The notes under the pieces are model-generated. The model ran no database searches. It saw only the letters and a list, made by a program, of their open reading frames with translations, and was not told the DNA's origin. Shown one piece after another: positions 44,689 to 56,892 of a DNA stretch of 64,000 nucleotides. This stretch comes from Xenopus tropicalis (Eukaryota > Chordata > Amphibia > Anura > Pipidae), in assembly GCF_000004195.4 (NCBI RefSeq), contig NC_030684.2:108787429-108851428 (forward strand), given 5' to 3'. The position numbers and the translations under genes are program-made. Each line of letters begins with the position of its first letter. Positions within the stretch are counted from its first letter, which is position 1.

Positions 44689-45065
44689 TCTAGTACTAAA
44701 CTAAATGCCTGTCTTGAACTCTTTTACAGGGCTCCTTGCTCACCTAAATATAACAGAATTTAAAAACCAAGCTTTTTTTATCTTATGGCTGTATTGAAGC
44801 ACAAGTTTGTATATTAATGGATGTACTAATGGTGCAATGTTAATAGAGAGTAATCACAGTGGTGAGCACCCTATTCAGAGCTGTGACTGCATAATTCCTA
44901 GTAGAGAAATGAACTCATTTGTATTTTTTACTGTTGGAATCTCTATTATAGCAGTACATGCCAAAAACAGCCACAAATTATAATATGTAGATGTCTCATG
45001 CACTGCTATAGGCTATATGCAATCCACTTAATTTGGCCTAAATGTCTTTGTAATACTACATTATC

Positions 45066-45335
45066 CTATGAGGGGCTCAGTGAGTAGCACTTCTGCAAGT
45101 CTGTATGATCTCCCTGTGTCTGCATGGGTTTCCTCTGGGTATTTCCTACCACAATACATAACATACAGGCAGATTAACTGGATCCTAATAAAACTGACCA
45201 TAGTGTATATGAATTTGATAAGGACCTTTGACTGTAAGATCCACTGGGGCAGAGACTGATTTGACTGATGCATAATCTTTGTTAAAGTGCTGCAAAAGTG
45301 TGTGGGTGCTATATAAATATCAGATAATAAAAATA
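45066..45335 (+). mobile_element. SINE of the same group, internally deleted
   Basis: It has the head GGGGCTCAGTGAGTAGCAC, then GTGTCTGCATGGGTTTCC, CTGTAAGATCCACTGGGGC and the tail GGTGCTATATAAATA. The B-box segment is absent. Confidence 0.7.
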
Positions 45336-45924
45336 ATAACTACTTCATTCTCAGCTGCTCTAATATATATTTATGAGGGTTGAATGGTTCTATTCACAGC
45401 CTGCAATCAGATCCTTCCTGATTTTCATGGTTGAAAGGAAATACATTTTACTGGAACTCTGGTCCATTCATAACACTATGATGGGCAACTGTGTCTCCAT
45501 TCATCTGTTGGGTGAAAATTACTTTATTATTACAATGTTTGGTGACTTGAAAACTGCATCCAGTCTGAGAGCCATTAGATAAGGGCACAAGTGCAGTTTC
45601 AGCTCAGCAGTAACATTTGGTGCTATTGTTTAACAAGCACCAGTCTCTATTTGTTACCTCACTACACAGCAGAACTGCAAAACCTATCCAACCATCCTGG
45701 ATGACAACTTCCAATCTAAGAGATTTTTTTTCATTCATCAATGATGCAATAATGTGACATAAAAACTTTTCAGAAATAATGTGTAGGTATATTTCTTCCC
45801 ATAAGAATCAATCTATTCAATATGCAAGAATATGGAATTAAGTATATATATGAATATTGAGCATGGCCTCCATTACTCCTTATAGCTTTTAAACATTAAA
45901 GAAATTTGCTATTATTCTTATATT

Positions 45925-45997
45925 TAAATAGTGCCGCAGCACTGTTACAGAGATTATATATTATTCACATCAGTCTCTGCCCTGGTGGAGTTTACAA
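45925..45997 (-). mobile_element. SINE tail, split by insertion (part 1)
   Basis: The + strand reads TCTCTGCCCTGGTGGAG and TTTACAATCTA, the reverse of the conserved tail. It resumes at 46222. Confidence 0.7.
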
Positions 45998-46221
45998 TCT
46001 AATTGTAAGCTCTACGGGGCAGCGACCTCCTTCCTCTTGTGTCCTCGACTCTTAACTTATTGCTGCTGTATTTATCTTGTATTTATCTGTATTTATTATT
46101 ATACTTTGTATTTATCTATTATCTTATTAACACCCTGTTTGTATTAATGTATTCTACTGTACAGCGCTGCATACATAAGTAGCGCTTTATAAATAAAGAT
46201 ATACATACATACATACATACA
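45998..46221 (+). mobile_element. Short retroelement ending in (TACA)n
   Basis: It runs from ATTGTAAGCTCTACGGGG through GTACAGCGCTGCATACATAA to TTTATAAATAAAG and a TACA repeat. A near-identical copy lies at 57186-57407. The simple-repeat tail points to target-primed retrotransposition in the manner of L2/CR1-like elements. No clear duplication is visible here. Confidence 0.72.
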
Positions 46222-46425
46222 AGGTCTTTATCAATTTCACACACACAGAAAGATCAATTTTTATGAGGTGCCAATAACCTGCCTGTATTTTTGTGGAGTG
46301 GAGGAGGAAACTCACAAAGCAAAGAGAGAACATCCCTGCAGATTGTTCCCTGGCTGTAAGCGAGCCTAGGTCCCTAGAACTGCAGGGCAACAGGGCCAAA
46401 CATTAAGCCACAGCGCTCTTTTGCA
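46222..46425 (-). mobile_element. SINE head, split by insertion (part 2)
   Basis: It continues from AAGGTCTTTATCAATTTC to TTAAGCCACAGCGCTC, which in reverse is the tRNA-like head GAGCGCTGTGGCTTAA. Confidence 0.65.
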
Positions 46426-49400
46426 CTTTTTGAAAAATAGTCTCCAGACTTGGTTTGATAAAATCACTGTAATAACCAACAGTGATCAAATTATTACATA
46501 ATTAATAATTTGATATTATTACAGTTATTTTAATATGAATAATGCCAAATAGTCTGCTCAGTGGAAGAGAGGATTGTGGGAGAATTGTCTGCCCAGCATG
46601 CTGTGCAAAAATTAGATGTGAAGTACAAATAAGCCATGTCACTGTAGGTGATACTGAGATGCAGATTGGAATATAAATGTGTAGATGTGACTTGTATAAT
46701 TAGCTACAATATATGCAGTGGAAAGAATGCTAAGAGAGTCATTTAATTCTAGTCTATGGACTTGACCAGTCTTCCAGGTGTAAGGCAAGGAATGCTAAGT
46801 AATGCAATTGCAATAAGTAAGATGAGTTATCTGGAATATATCACTGAAGATAAAAAGTGAAGATAAACGTTGATGATAATAACAATAAAAAAAAAATTGC
46901 ACTATGTACATCCACTATGCTCTTCCCAGATGAACTTCCACCTTACAGATCAATTAATTCTAATATATTAAATCCAGACAAGTGAACTCCTATAGTTAAA
47001 ACTAGCTTTATTTATTAAAAGTAGTTCCCACACAATAAATATATTCTTATCTAACCAATATCTTCCTCAAGTTTATCTGGCAGCCTTCAACATAAATATC
47101 CAAAAACAGTTCATCATGCCTTCCCACTACTCCCCCATCTGCATGCCCTCTTTTCCCAGTTCTATTCCCCATCCTGGCTCCTGCCTGTAACTTTCCAAAC
47201 TCCATGCTTTCCTTGCCTCCTCTCTGTTACGTCCCTTATCTCTTTGGGGAAGGGGCAGAAAGGAAAATCACTGTGGCCTCTCCACCTCCTTCCCTGTTCT
47301 CCATACCATCTCTGCCCTCCTCAACACACCATTCCATATCTATGTCCTCTGTCTGCACCTTCCCCTCCATATCCATGGCCTCTCATCCCCTTGGAATAAT
47401 AAAAGAATTACACCTTCTGGGACAAACTGGAGTCAACTTCCTATGGCATTTATGCTTTGCTCTGAATTTAATTAATTGAAAGAAGGAAATATTTGAGGAA
47501 AGATTAGAACTTGAGCTTATTTTTACCAGAAGTATTTTGTATTAGCTAGTATGGAGCAGGATAGAATTATGTACAGCAGGTTCCTTGACTAATGGGGTTG
47601 TCTCCAGTCTCTTGTATCTGATGTATCTTCTGGTAGGATGTTATAATATAACCCTCAAACTGCCATATGCTGATGTTGTTCTAAAACAGGCAAAGGGCAC
47701 AGGAGAAAAAGGTAGTAGGTGAGAGTGAAAAGTATTTAATGTTTACCTGGCTTCATGTTGTCATAGACTCTACCTTTGGATGTCAGGAAGAGAATATGAT
47801 GTTAAGTCCAACCTAATGAACTGTATCCTTAATGCTAGGAAGTGTTTATAAACTTTACCTAGCTACCTATTTTAAAGACTTACATTGCTGATAACTACAC
47901 CTTTTGGTAGAAGGGAAATACACAGCATAAATGCAAGAGCAATAACATCTTGTGAAAAAGAAACTAATAGGAAACTGACCTTTTATAGTTATATCACATA
48001 ATATGCTAAAGGTAAATGATAAGTACCCTTGTACTTGATGCTTGCCAGAGTGGCAAACAGAGCTTACACATGTGCACATATGGGAGCCACCTTCTATAAA
48101 ACCACCACCCAAAAAATTACACACCATCATATTTTTACTGGGTGAACAGCACCCATACCCCTCTTGTTCTACAAAAAATGAGAAAATGAAAATGGCACCA
48201 GAACCCCCCGATAGTACAGTGACAGAATAACTACAAAGTGAATAGTGTATAAAAGGTAACTGCACAAATTCTTAACTTATTAAGCCTTTCCTTGTTAGAT
48301 ACCCTATTCATCCCTAGTAATAAATTGTGACTTTTTAAATTTTGGAATAATTGTGTCTATTTTATCAAGCATATTTTGCTATTGCTGTAAGTACCATCCC
48401 AGTGTATACTCTATGTATATTCACTAAGTCTTGCAGTTCAAAAGTCTTCAATAGCAATGGTTGCAGAGAGAGCCAATGTCTCCCTTCTAACCTTCACGGT
48501 GGACAATCAGCAAACAAGCTGGAGAAAGATATAACTACAGCAATAGCTTGCTTTACTCTCAAGCCAAGTATTATGTGCTTACTAAATGATAAAGACTTTC
48601 CACGTCTTAAAGGAGAATGATACCCTTTTATACAAACTCAGTTGACTGCAGAGAGCACCCTCCATAACTGAATTATATAGGGCCCCTCTCCCCTGTACCA
48701 CAGGAAAACAGGCAACAAAAAGTTGGTGGATGCTATGTCCGGCCACCCTATTTGCTTTCCCGTGCTCTGTGGGGGTAATTGTTGACCAGGAGTCAATCTA
48801 CTCCTGGTTTCAAATGCACAAGCTCCTGGTTGGCAATGCACCACAGGGGATGGGAGAGGAAGCCAAGCAGCTTGTCGTGGCCATTGACAACCCCACTGCA
48901 CTGCTCTATCTGTTATCATGGGGTACCAAGGGAGCTGGGCCACACTGGGCATGGGTGGTGCAATTTCATAATGGAAAGCTCCATAGCAGACCAAGGCTTT
49001 GTATAGGGGTTTTGTTCTCCTTTATAGCTTAAGTCACACTAAGCAACTTTACTCCCTGAATTCTTTAACCCTTGATTATATGTTGAAGAATGCTGGGAGT
49101 TGCAACATCTGGGAAACCAAGGTTAAGACAAAAAGGACTACGGCAGAAAAAAAGGCAGTGCCAAACATAAAAAATATCTAACCAATCTGAGAACAGGTCA
49201 GAGTAACCCAGTGTGCACTAAGCTTTGTGTGCTGACACACAGACAGATGAGAGACCATTATAATACCTTTATGCTGAAAATGATCAAATTCTATGAAAGA
49301 GTTTCCTTTTATGACTAAATACACACACACACACACACACGGACATAGCTGATTCCAGTTCTTTTCCTAATAGTTTCCCTTTGATCTTTTTGTATAGCAA

Positions 49401-51079
49401 TAACAGAAAGGGGCAGTTAGCGTTGTTTTAATGGAGAGGTTGCCAGGTGGCTAGATCTTGGGCAAGGTATAGCTTATCTGTTAATGTACACACAGGACAA
49501 AAGCGTATAGCTCCAACACCACCTTATCTTATTCTTGTGCTCAGTAAGATAATTACACTGCTTTATACCCTGTGCAAACAACAACTGTGTTAATCTTCTT
49601 ACTTTGTCACAAGGTGAAAGACATGAATGGCTTGCAGTGATTTGGAAAAATCAAGGCTGCCCTTCAAACGCATTGAATATTATGCCATGGAAGATTTGTT
49701 TTCCTTAGTGCAACAATACCAAATCATGGGGAAGTCTGTTGTACTATAATGTTTTTATTGTAATATTGCATTTGCAAAAGTCCCATGGCATATACAGCTA
49801 CAACTGAGGCTGGCTGCTTACTTGCCATTGCACAGGTTGGGCACTTAAGTTGTGCCATCTTATCCAGTACCACAAACAATCCAGTTTGGCTCTCAGGCTG
49901 TTTGTCTCTGCCTCCCACGGTAAATGGTTATATCTACATACAGTACATATCATACATGTTACTATATAAACTACAGAGCCAGTTACTAGGCAGTCAGGCT
50001 GAATCTTCAGGATTAAATCAGCCGTGCACTCTGTTGGAATATGAGTAACAATATTCATGCTTAAACTCTGTGTGCTTTTCAAAACGGTCACAGGGTGGCA
50101 TTGTGCATTTTGTTAATGTGTGTTTTCAACGCTTTATGCAGTTGTATTACTGCACTCGGTTGTTTTCTTGTTTCCTCTTCCTTTCACCATTTTTTTGCTC
50201 TTGGTTTTCCACAGTGGGAAATGTGCTCTGTTTTATCCTTCTCACAAGTTGCTGAGCTGAGTATTACCTGTGTAATCATCAATTACTGATCAATATATCA
50301 ATTCCCTCTGCCAATACACTTTAGTAACGCTTTTGTTGCTTATTCGGCAGACCCTTCCTGTGAACAGTTTAACCAATCATCATCGGCATTTTGAGGCAAT
50401 AAATATCTTAATTATATTATAGCCACAGGAATTATCATGTTTGATTACCCTTACATTTTTTTTCCTGCAATATTAGCTCCCAGCAACTGTATTTAATATA
50501 AGTATAGTCAGCTCACAATACTCTGTACGTAATTTCATATTATTCTATTTTATACTTTCTAAGACCAAAATAGGCTCAAGCTGAAAGAAAACCAAAAATA
50601 ATATTATATTATAGGGGCAGTATAGTCCATTTTTAACATGAGTTAAATAAATAGGCATTGTGCTGAACACAGGAGTCCTGCTGGTGGAGTATCATGGTTT
50701 CCTTTAAATCTGCAGAATTAGGCATATCTGTGTAAAAATAAAACTACATTTATATTAATTTCTAATAGTTTATGCAATTTTTCTTGAAACATGGGCCAGC
50801 TGCCTACTAAAACCACATTCAGTTCGTACAAAAGAATTACAAACAAAAGGACAAGAGAAAGATTGCATGGAGACAGCATTCTTAGGGAAAGCATTAGTGC
50901 AGACTTTTATAAAGGGGAGATAAACCTTTACAAAACTTAGCATTTCAAATAGTACACAAAAAACTATTGTTTTTCAATTGCTTTCTTTTCTTTACCATTT
51001 TTCATATATCATGGTATTTCCATCCTGTTTGCAAGCAGCAGTTTAGTTTAGTTGCTAGCTCTCTGAAGCATTAAAGTTG
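46426..51079. other. Long unassigned noncoding region
   Basis: It includes a CA repeat at 49321-49341. Several frames of 60-130 codons occur on both strands, but none shows a recognisable domain, and opposite-strand overlaps (48.0-48.3, 48.6-49.0, 49.7-50.1 kb) suggest chance. About 50260-50540 is repeat-free with ATCAATTA/TTAATTATA-like cores and could be conserved noncoding DNA. Confidence 0.45.
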
Positions 51080-51410
51080 TACAGGTATGGGATCCCTTAT
51101 CCGGATACCCGTTATCCAGAAAGTTCCAAATTACGGAAAGGCCATCTCCCATAGACTTCATTATAAGCAAATAATTCTAATTTTTAAAAATGATTTCCTT
51201 TTTCTCTGTAATAATAAAACAGTACCTTGTACTTGATCCCAACTAGGGTCAAATAAATCCTTACTGGGGGAAAAACAAGCCTATTGGGTTTATTCAATAT
51301 TGAAGTGATTTTTAGCAAACTTAAGTTATGGAGATCCAAATTACAGAAAGATCCCTCATCCGGAAAACCCCAGGTCCTGAGCATTCTGGAAAACAGGTCC
51401 CATACCTGTA
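51080..51410 (+). mobile_element. M1 MITE, full length
   Basis: It starts TA-CAGGTATGGGATCCC, ends GGTCCCATACCTG-TA and carries all internal blocks. It is the best preserved copy in the window. Confidence 0.92.
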
Positions 51411-51554
51411 CTACTAGGTATGCTTCCTGAGATTTCCCAAAGTCTGTAACAGAGTAACTTATAAAAATGATACATTAGTTGCTTGTATTTGTCTCTATGA
51501 ATGATATAATGTATCAAATCTGAACAGTCAGGTCAGTGACCACATGCTGTACAG

Positions 51555-51783
51555 CATTGGTCCCCAACCTTTTTTGGATGAATTCGCTTTCATCTGTGCC
51601 TTTATATGCGTGGCACGTCCATCTGCACCTTTATACCTGCGGCGCTTTCCTCTGAGCCTCTATATGCGCAGCGCGCCGTTTTTATACGTGCCTTTCTTCT
51701 GGCGGCACTCTGTGTACGCCTCTCCGGGGAACAGAGGCGGCCCACTAGAAAGCGGTCCGCGGCCCGGCAGTTGGGGACCCCTG
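51555..51783. mobile_element. 229-bp hAT MITE with perfect 8-bp duplication
   Basis: CTGTACAG is present at 51547-51554 and 51784-51791. The ends CATTGGTCCCCAAC and GTTGGGGACCCCTG are inverted repeats. The interior is unusually GC-rich with several GCGGC and GCGCC blocks and short repeated TTTATA segments. No coding potential. Confidence 0.93.
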
Positions 51784-51839
51784 CTGTACAGTACAAGTCA
51801 ACTGTGGGAAATTTCTGGTGAATGCATATCTAGTAAAAG

Positions 51840-52723
51840 TAAATCACTGAAGACGTTTCACTACTCATCTGAGTAGTTCAACTGCCTGGTATGGGAAGTC
51901 CTCAGCATAAGAACTCTTCCACTAATCCAATCACAATGTTAGAACAGCACTGTATGTAGCAGACAGATGGTGTCGAAGGCCCTTGCCTCTGTTTAACATG
52001 AACAGCCCCCTTTGAATAGCCCCTTTTACACTTCTTTCAAACCAGTGGTCTTGTTTGTCCAAAATTTCGACGTTGCTATTCTTAAAGGAGTGTCCCTTGT
52101 CAGTTGCTTTGTCTCCCCATTGTATAGGTTTGTGCACTCCTCGCTACACTGGACCGCGTATACCACATCGCTGTGTCTTTCCTTGTCTCAGTGTGTTGCT
52201 AGATTTGAAAAACACAGAGATATGGTGTTTGTTGAAAATTCTCCTGAGTTTCTCTGACACTCCTGCTACATATGGGATGACTATATTGTGCCTACTCTGT
52301 GTCTCAGAGTTTCTGTTTGGCTTAGTTGCTGTTGTTTTGGCAAAGGCCCAGTCTGGTTAGCCACAAGCTTTCAGTTCTCCTCTAAGATGTTTGTGTTCCT
52401 TGTCCTTGGACTCTGTATCAGTTGTCACACTTTCTGCCCTGTGGTGTAGAGTTCTAATGACACCCAGTTTGTGTTCCAGTGGATGGTGGGTATTGAACAA
52501 CAGATATTGATCCGTATAGTGGGTTTCATGTATACTTATCAGAGATGGGAAATAAGTATTTCATTGAGGAGAAATACTTTTCTAACACTTGATGTTATTG
52601 TCCACTGAGTTAATGTGTTCTGAAAAGGCTGCCATTCATTGGATCTGATTTTAACCCAAGTGTCATCTACATACCTTAACCAGTGGCTTGACATAGTTCC
52701 CTTGAATGTAATTAAGTCTTTCA
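51840..52723 (-). pseudogene. Penelope-like element relic (RT/GIY-YIG C-terminal part)
   Basis: On the - strand broken frames read, in order, HTDQYLLF-like text (as HYTDQYLLFNTHHPLEHKLG), VVIPYVAGVSEKLRR-like text (IVIPYVAGVSEKLRR), SNTLRQ, KGHSFKNSNVEILDK and LRHHLSATYSAVL. These are characteristic of the C-terminal half of Penelope-like polyproteins, which join a reverse transcriptase to a GIY-YIG endonuclease. Several frame breaks and stops separate the blocks and part of the endonuclease segment is missing, so it is dead. The last part is an open frame of 68 codons at 51931-52137. A hammerhead-like motif lies just downstream of the coding end, as expected for this class. Confidence 0.85.
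51852..51886 (-). ncRNA. Hammerhead-ribozyme-like motif of the Penelope-like relic
   Basis: Read on the - strand it is CAGTTGA, then a perfect 7-bp helix ACTACTC/GAGTAGT with an AGAT loop, then GAAAC and GTC. That is the order of a minimal hammerhead. The 5' box should be CTGANGA, so two bases are changed and activity is doubtful. Confidence 0.55.
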
Positions 52724-52796
52724 GCGGTCCCCAACCTTTTTTGCCCAATGGGTCATTTTTAATTAAGAAAATTTTCTTTTTGTGGGGTGGGGGGCG
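52724..52796. mobile_element. hAT-like end fragment
   Basis: CAGCGGTCCCCAACCTTTTT resembles the left end of the hAT MITEs at 4522 and 51555. No matching right end was found. Confidence 0.5.
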
Positions 52797-53040
52797 CATT
52801 TCAATTACTGCCTCTTTTTATTCCTTATTATCTTTCTATTCAGGCCCTCTCCTATTCTTATTCCTTTCTCTCATGCAAACCACTGCCTAGTTGCTAAGGT
52901 AAACAAGACCCTAGCAACCAGATAGCTGCCAAAACTTAAAAACAGGAGAGCTGCTAAACAAAAAGCTAAATGACTAAAAAACACAATATAATTGTCTACA
53001 TCATTTTAAAAGTTCATTTTAAGGTGAATAACCCCTTTAA
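52797..53040 (-). mobile_element. T2-type MITE, one end
   Basis: It ends AAGGTGAATAACCCCTTTAA, and contains CTAGCAACCAGATAGCTGCC, as in the element at 38619 read in reverse. The other end is lost. Confidence 0.7.
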
Positions 53041-54936
53041 AGGAAACCATGACAGTGTTCCTGTGCTGCAGAAACCAGTACCCCACCCCCTTTAGTTTCA
53101 CAAGGTGATCCAACCCCCACCTCACCTTGTTTCATTGTAAACTGATGAATTCTAGGTCTGCATTCCAAAGTGGGTTGTGCACAGATTCTCTGGAAAGCAG
53201 ACAGACTTCAAGTGCCAGAACCCATCACTTTACAAAGAAACACTTTAAGGGAGAGTTGAGCCTAAGTGGGTTGGGAAATGGTTTGTGGGTATCATGGTTT
53301 CTGTTCAATCTGTGTATAAAAATGATTAATGATGCTTACTTCTGTCCCTCCTGTCACATTAACAGCTGAACAGCAGGGGGTGCTCATGTTACACAATAAT
53401 GATATTATTAGTGTAAAAACTACAAAACTAAAGAGGAAAAAATATTAAAGTAAAATGCAGACAATTGTGTGTTGGGAATTGGCTTGTTATGTGTTATATA
53501 TTCTGCAGTCCAAACATGGTTACCAGAAAGCTGAAATCTTCTCAGTCATCCCACCAGATTGGTGCCTAAATTGTGTAAGATTAAATGAGATGTAAAGCCA
53601 AAAATGATTTCCCTTTTGTTTAGAAGCTGACCTGTAAAAAAAAAAGGAGGCATGGCTGAATTTACCCTGGCAACCAGCCTGTGGTGTGAATGAGAGACTG
53701 GAATATGACTATGAGAGGCCTACATAGAAAGAAAACTAACAAAGTAACAATATGAGTGATAGTTTACTAACTGGCAGGTTGTGTAGTCTCTGACGACCGG
53801 GCAGCATGTTAAATTCCAAGCAGGAAAAAGCAGACGAGAAAGGAAAATAATTCAAACATCACAAAAATAAAGAACTAAAAAGAATATGCTCTTTTATAAA
53901 ATACTAAAATTAAACTGAAAGGTGCACTAACCTTTTGATTAAAAATCTTCAGTGATCTTTCTATTCTCTACCCTGATTGTTCTGAATTATAAAACAATGG
54001 AGCAGTAGCCAGTTGATCAACAGACCTGTGAAGAATAATGCAAGGCTGACTCGAAGCTTTTAATAGCAATTACATGTACAAGAACCTTTAAAACCATTTT
54101 AAATGTGTAATAAATGAATACTAAAAAGTTACTTAGAATTCAATTTACTTTCACTTGGCAGAGTTTTATTCAGGAGTTTACATACTGTTTAGCTGTTTTG
54201 GGGGGCTTGCTGGGCCTTAAAAACACATCTTATAATGAAATGTGCCTAAGTTACATTATAAGATGAGTTTCTTAAGGCTCAGTAAGCTCCAAACACCACT
54301 AGCTATAATTTAAAGGGGATGCAAACCAAAAATAAAACTGTTAAGAAACTGTACCTGTAATGCCTGCTTTGGCAATCACAGGGTTAACCCTTGCACAGCA
54401 GTTTCACATATTTAAGGTTTAGTTGGGGCAAAGACGCAAGAAGAAATGAGCTTTTTCATTAGCCAACAGCATGTGAGTAGGTTTGAGCAGGCATGTTCCT
54501 ATAATGCAATGCTTTGTTTGAATAGCATCAATATGCAATAGAAGGACGTAGTGACTCTGAGCAGTTTCTAGCTGTGGATCCTAGTTAAGATCCTGTTTGC
54601 AGTAAACGTCAGGCTTCCATGTCACAGAATCCACCAGTCACCAGACCCAAGTCTCCGGGGCATCGTTTGTATTCATGCTCAGAGCTGTCCCTGCCCGCTT
54701 CATTACAGCGTGCCTTATTCTTCATGCAAGCACCAATAAATAGCTGCACCGAAATGTCATCTTTTATTAACCATTTGTTACCCAGTGCCCCTGAGTGTAC
54801 CATATGTCCATATGTTTGTGTAACCTCTATTTCAGCTCAATAGCTGCTTTCCCGGACTAGTACCAGTAGAACATGGGTTACACTGTACTCTCTTACCCAG
54901 AATGGGCCTTCGCTAAGTGGAAGAGGAAGGTGAGGG
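53041..54936. other. Unassigned stretch with decayed repeats
   Basis: About 54196-54290 is an imperfect inverted repeat centred near 54240 (CACATCTTATAATG against CATTATAAGATGAG). 53330-53450 resembles part of 61930-62100 (AACAGCAGGGGGTGC against AACAGCAGGGTGTGC). No exon is recognised. Confidence 0.4.
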
Positions 54937-55664
54937 TGTTGTGCAACTACACCTCTCTTGCTGCTATGCAGAAAAATGAAACCAGAGGGCGCCAGAGGTT
55001 CTTGCAAATAACAAAGTAATAAGTGTTTATTGAACATCCACAGGGTTTACTCACAATACAGCTTCAGAGGCCATTGGTACATGCAACACATACCGAGTGT
55101 ATATTCAGACTCACACTCTCCTGCGGGCAGACTGGCAGGAATCTCCCTTCACCTCTGCGACACACCCTGTAGTGGATCCCTCAGGGAATTCTCTATCCTG
55201 ATTCCCTATTCACTTGGATCCCTACACTACAGGCAATGTGGCCTGGGAGAAATATCTCCAGAAAAACTGCAAATCCTATGCAGGAGCTCAATGCTGCTCA
55301 TTCTAGCTCAACCCTAACTGCCTTACACTCCTAGAGTGTACTATAAAGGGAGCTACACCTGCCACTATCTAATGCCTCATTCACGAGGTCCTGTTCCCCC
55401 GACATTACTGGGCCTGGGCCCATGCCCTGGGCTCTCAGCACACATCCACCTTGTCCCTAAGGTGGAAGCAAACAACAGGAAGGTGCCACTCCTCTCCCAA
55501 CACTATACCAAAGTCACGCAGGATGTGGTCACTATACCTTCTAACCAATAGCACACATATTAATGAACTCACTTAGATACATTCCCTTCTGCCCAGCAAC
55601 TAAGGGAACTAAACCTGTAGGGATTTAAAGCCATGGGGACCATTTAACCCTATGGGTCCCAACA
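54937..55664 (-). mobile_element. Possible solo LTR
   Basis: The block is bounded by TGTTG at the left and CAACA at the right, an LTR-like inverted pentamer. On the - strand an AATAAA signal (55022-55029 region) lies about 90 bp before the end, the place expected in an LTR. No target duplication was found and no internal retroviral or gypsy sequence is present. It could also be an unrelated dispersed repeat. Confidence 0.35.
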
Positions 55665-56415
55665 TTTGCTTTGTGTGTCTGGGTAGCTAGCGGCTTATAA
55701 GCAGTGACTAGTAAGTTACCAGCAAACTCTGCAACCAAGGGTCCCAGAAAAGATCTACATCCCCTGGCACCATCCAACCATGCTGTCAAATCCATTAGTT
55801 CATGGGTGCAGAAAGGATAGTGTCATAGCAATGGGGGAGGGGGGCACCCCAAACATTTTTCTGCAGGGCCCCAGGAGATTGAAGTTATGCTCCTAATTAT
55901 AATGGCTTGTGTTATCTTGAATTATTCTCAACAAGACGTGCTAATAAAACAGTACTCCTGTGTGGCTTTCCAGCTTCATTATAACTCCCATCATCCCCTG
56001 ATGGGCAGCACCCTGGCCTGCATGAAGATGCCATGATAATATCACAAAACATGTCTATTAATTAAAACGTATATAAATATCAATGTGGCTCAGCTAATTA
56101 TGGGGTGGCTATCAGCTTTCGTTATTAGATTAGTCATACTGGAGATATATAGAGTTAATGAGAAATACATATATTATTACCCATAAGCTGTTTCTCTCTG
56201 ATTGTTACTGAGCTACATACAGAAATAGAGTAAATAGCACTCACAGGTACGCCGTCTTTAAACCCAGTGGGAGCTAGGCACAAGCATCCCCCGCCCACCC
56301 TGTGCCCATGCAGCCACACCGGAATACAAGTAGGAAATTAGAGGGAAGCAGGAACAAGCAGGAAATTAGAGGGAAACCACGCTTGAACGCAAAGAAAAGC
56401 CTCTCTGCTATCAAA
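55665..56415. other. Unassigned noncoding stretch
   Basis: About 55830-55910 carries the GTCATAGCAATGGGGG and GAAGTTATGCTCC ends of a small dispersed repeat related in style to 12683. Nothing else is recognised. Confidence 0.4.
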
Positions 56416-56430
56416 GCGCCATCTAGTGAG
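56416..56430 (-). promoter_or_regulatory. CTCF-like site
   Basis: The + strand reads GCGCCATCTAGTGAG. On the - strand this fits the CTCF core at 14 of 15 positions. It lies about 200-300 bp upstream of the candidate first exon. Confidence 0.5.
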
Positions 56431-56599
56431 CAAATGCGGAAACGACAACTTAGTGGAATTAAAAAAAAAACTTTATTGAGAAAAGCGGAAGACGTAAAGA
56501 CCAAAGTATATCACGTTTGTGATTTACATGTATCTGATGTGTTACTCCGCAGTCGATTTGTGCTTATCTCTTATTTTATTTCGCTAAAGTGCAAGTTGC

Positions 56600-56721
56600 C
56601 TCTTTGATCCGTAGGCAGCATTCTATCACACAGAAAGGTTTCTTGCGTTCCACTCTGGTTTTGCTTCGACTTCCTGCTTCTTGTTTTCCGGTTTGGAAGA
56701 GTGGATTGGTGCATCATTTAG
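56600..56721 (+). promoter_or_regulatory. Candidate promoter and untranslated first exon
   Basis: Between about 56640 and 56710 there is a pyrimidine-rich tract with ACTTCCTGC and TTTTCCGGTTTGG, which look like ETS-factor sites common in vertebrate housekeeping promoters. It is followed by a strong splice-donor string, ATTTAG|GTGAGT, with the cut after 56721. CpG is more frequent here than in the surroundings. No coding frame passes the donor, so any exon would be 5' untranslated and the rest of the window would be its first intron. The exact start site is not defined by sequence alone. Confidence 0.4.
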
Positions 56722-56892
56722 GTGAGTGCTGCTTTTTTGTCTAAGCATATATTTGCGGAGACCTGAGCACTGCGGGGAACGGTAAATGTATGGGCAGTGG
56801 GAAAGGGTTTTTATTTGTTTTTATAGGGAATGGATAACCGTGCGGTGAGGTGAGCTAACAGAAGCCAGTCCTGGGTGGAGGATACTGCTCCC

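Larger units (their letters stand above)
44004..45065. other. Unassigned stretch with one repeat and a CTCF-like site
   Basis: 44230-44243 is a run of 14 C. 44405-44570 is a relative of the repeat at 18222. GCCACTAGATGGGGC at 44674-44688 fits the CTCF consensus at 14 of 15 positions. No exon is recognised. Confidence 0.45.
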
